Source: DXYV01 sp045543215
GTDB lineage: Bacteria; Bacillota; Clostridia; Oscillospirales; Oscillospiraceae
Length of the DNA: 6,364 bases
Direction of reading: 5' to 3'
Assembly: GCA_045543215.1 (NCBI GenBank)
Contig: JAZQMD010000122.1
Location: 1 to 6,364, forward strand
Positions 5,819 to 6,364 of this stretch are shown here, piece by piece. Each line of letters starts with the position of its first letter. Position 1 is the stretch's first letter. The notes beneath the pieces were generated by a model that saw nothing but the letters and a program-made list of their open reading frames with translations, was not told the origin of the DNA and made no database searches. The position numbers and the translations under genes were made by a program.

Positions 5819-5990
5819 TTTAAAAACTCCTTTCCGCTCAGACCTTGTTCCCCGCCCATTAAAGCCGCAGCTCCCCCTCAGCACATCTGAGGCAACACAT
5901 AGCCGTTTTCTCCCACTTTGCTCCACCTGTTAAATATCATCTTAGTCGACGTATGTAAGACATAGAGCACTCAAATTGTGATATGCGCAC
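5819..5990 (-). other. sheath-tube intergenic stretch without a convincing gene
   Basis: These 172 nt are unusually long for this otherwise tightly packed operon. They hold the second copy of the 20-bp repeat, only very short open frames (the longest ATG frame is 20 codons with no ribosome site), a weak 6-bp hairpin (5876-5881 with 5887-5892) and the tube gene's AGGAG site. I find no sigma-A-like promoter with proper spacing and no terminator with a U-tract. Confidence 0.55.
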
Positions 5991-6010
5991 TCAAATTGTG
6001 ATATGCGCAC
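5971..6010. repeat. perfect 20-bp tandem duplication across the sheath stop codon
   Basis: The unit tcaaattgtgatatgcgcac occurs twice in direct succession (5971-5990 and 5991-6010). The flanking bases gcac before and tca after also match the unit, so the repetitive tract covers about 5967-6013. The right-hand copy encodes the last sense codons and the TGA of the sheath gene. The left-hand copy repeats these bases downstream in the untranslated gap. The protein is unchanged by the duplication. Confidence 0.95.
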
Positions 6011-6364
6011 TCAGCCAAATCTGGTTGAGGCCATGGGCAACCGTAAAAGCGAACTCCACCATACACACAGTGGGGTCTCCCTCGAGTGGAGACACCGTCA
6101 CATCCTCATAATCAGTGATAATTTCCCGCTCTACCCGGCTCTCCAATTCCAAAATGACCTGGGATCGGATGGCGCTGCGGCCCTGGGGGGTGTTTTTAGC
6201 CCTCTGGAAGCGGCTGCGCAAGGCCTGTCGGATTCCTGGGATTACCTCGTCCACGATAAGTACGGTAGTAAGCTCCCTCCAGGAAGAACCCACAGCCGCC
6301 CCAGTCTTAGTCCGTGTAGTAATTCCCCGCACCACGCCGACTGTTCCTCCCACGCTTTCCAGGG
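5991..6364 (-). CDS. tail sheath protein, C-terminal part (5' end beyond the window)
   Basis: The frame is open to the right edge: codons for LES precede the GTG at 6353, which is therefore an internal valine and not a start. The 123 visible residues match the C-terminal domain of contractile sheath proteins. They include VVRGITTRTKTG near the start, WRELTTVLIVDEVIPGIRQALRSRF, NTPQGRSAIRSQVILELE, the DYEDVTVSP-x-x-GDPTVCMVEF strand pair, and the final AHGLNQIWLSAHITI. In this family the C-terminal arm exchanges strands with neighbouring sheath subunits and the domain contacts the tube. The full protein is probably 350-500 residues long. It is followed by the 20-bp duplication and a long gap before the tube gene. 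Confidence 0.93.
   Translation of the reverse strand, partial: LESVGGTVGVVRGITTRTKTGAAVGSSWRELTTVLIVDEVIPGIRQALRSRFQRAKNTPQGRSAIRSQVILELESRVEREIITDYEDVTVSPLEGDPTVCMVEFAFTVAHGLNQIWLSAHITI

Noticed and set aside
5876..5892. Small hairpin CCTCAG-CACAT-CTGAGG in the sheath-tube gap as a terminator
   Set aside because: The stem is only 6 bp and no U-tract follows. It would also cut the operon between two genes that must be expressed together.
5819..5926. N-terminal extension of the tube gene from a GTG at 5926 (36 extra residues)
   Set aside because: There is no ribosome site before the GTG. The extra residues are rich in Arg, Cys and Gly and unlike a tube protein. The ATG at 5818 has a good AGGAG site.
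6351..6353. GTG at 6353 as the start of a 120-residue gene
   Set aside because: The frame stays open to the window edge and the sequence is clearly the internal and C-terminal part of a sheath protein.
1..6364. CRISPR array, tRNA, rRNA, insertion sequence or attachment site
   Set aside because: No repeat-spacer pattern, cloverleaf, rRNA-like stretch, transposase or integrase-like sequence was seen on either strand.

Overview
The window carries one long minus-strand gene cluster for a contractile (myovirus-type) phage tail. It runs from the right edge towards the left, in the order tail sheath, tail tube, tail-assembly chaperone, an unidentified protein, LysM baseplate protein, gpD-like hub, small OB-fold spike protein, gp25-like wedge protein, baseplate J protein and YmfQ/DUF2313 protein. 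This is the order of the PBSX xkd tail module and of related prophages and tailocins of Gram-positive bacteria. Strong GGAGG-type ribosome sites, sequence similarity to xkd-type proteins, a TATAAT promoter and moderately GC-rich genes beside an AT-rich flank suggest a member of the Firmicutes, probably a clostridium. The exact taxon cannot be read from this window. No capsid, portal, terminase, integrase or lysis gene is visible, so a prophage, a tailocin and another contractile injection particle all remain possible.

Right part (about 4766-6364): the C-terminal 123 codons of the sheath gene end in a perfect 20-bp tandem duplication that contains the stop codon. A 172-nt stretch without a convincing gene follows, then the tube gene. 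The tube gene overlaps the chaperone gene by 1 nt. The chaperone gene ends in a textbook programmed -1 frameshift signal: an A7 slippery run, a 6-nt spacer holding the zero-frame stop, and a perfect 10-bp hairpin. The shifted product gains 98 residues with a Cys4 zinc-knuckle motif. That extension also has its own well-placed Shine-Dalgarno and ATG.

Middle and left part (184-4765): the place normally taken by a large tape-measure gene, directly after the frameshifted chaperone, holds only a 185-residue protein without membrane segments. Tightly packed baseplate genes follow, ending with YmfQ. The operon ends in a 26-bp perfect inverted repeat that includes the ymfQ stop codon and acts as an intrinsic terminator.

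Left edge (1-131): beyond the terminator is an extended -10 sigma-A-type promoter on the same strand. It precedes a ribosome site and the first 12 codons of another gene, so a separate transcription unit starts there. No tail-fibre gene lies inside the tail operon within this window.

The genes work together as a contractile machine. The sheath surrounds the tube. The chaperone pair assists tube and tape assembly. The LysM protein, hub and spike form the central baseplate. The gp25-like, J and YmfQ proteins form the wedges that trigger contraction.
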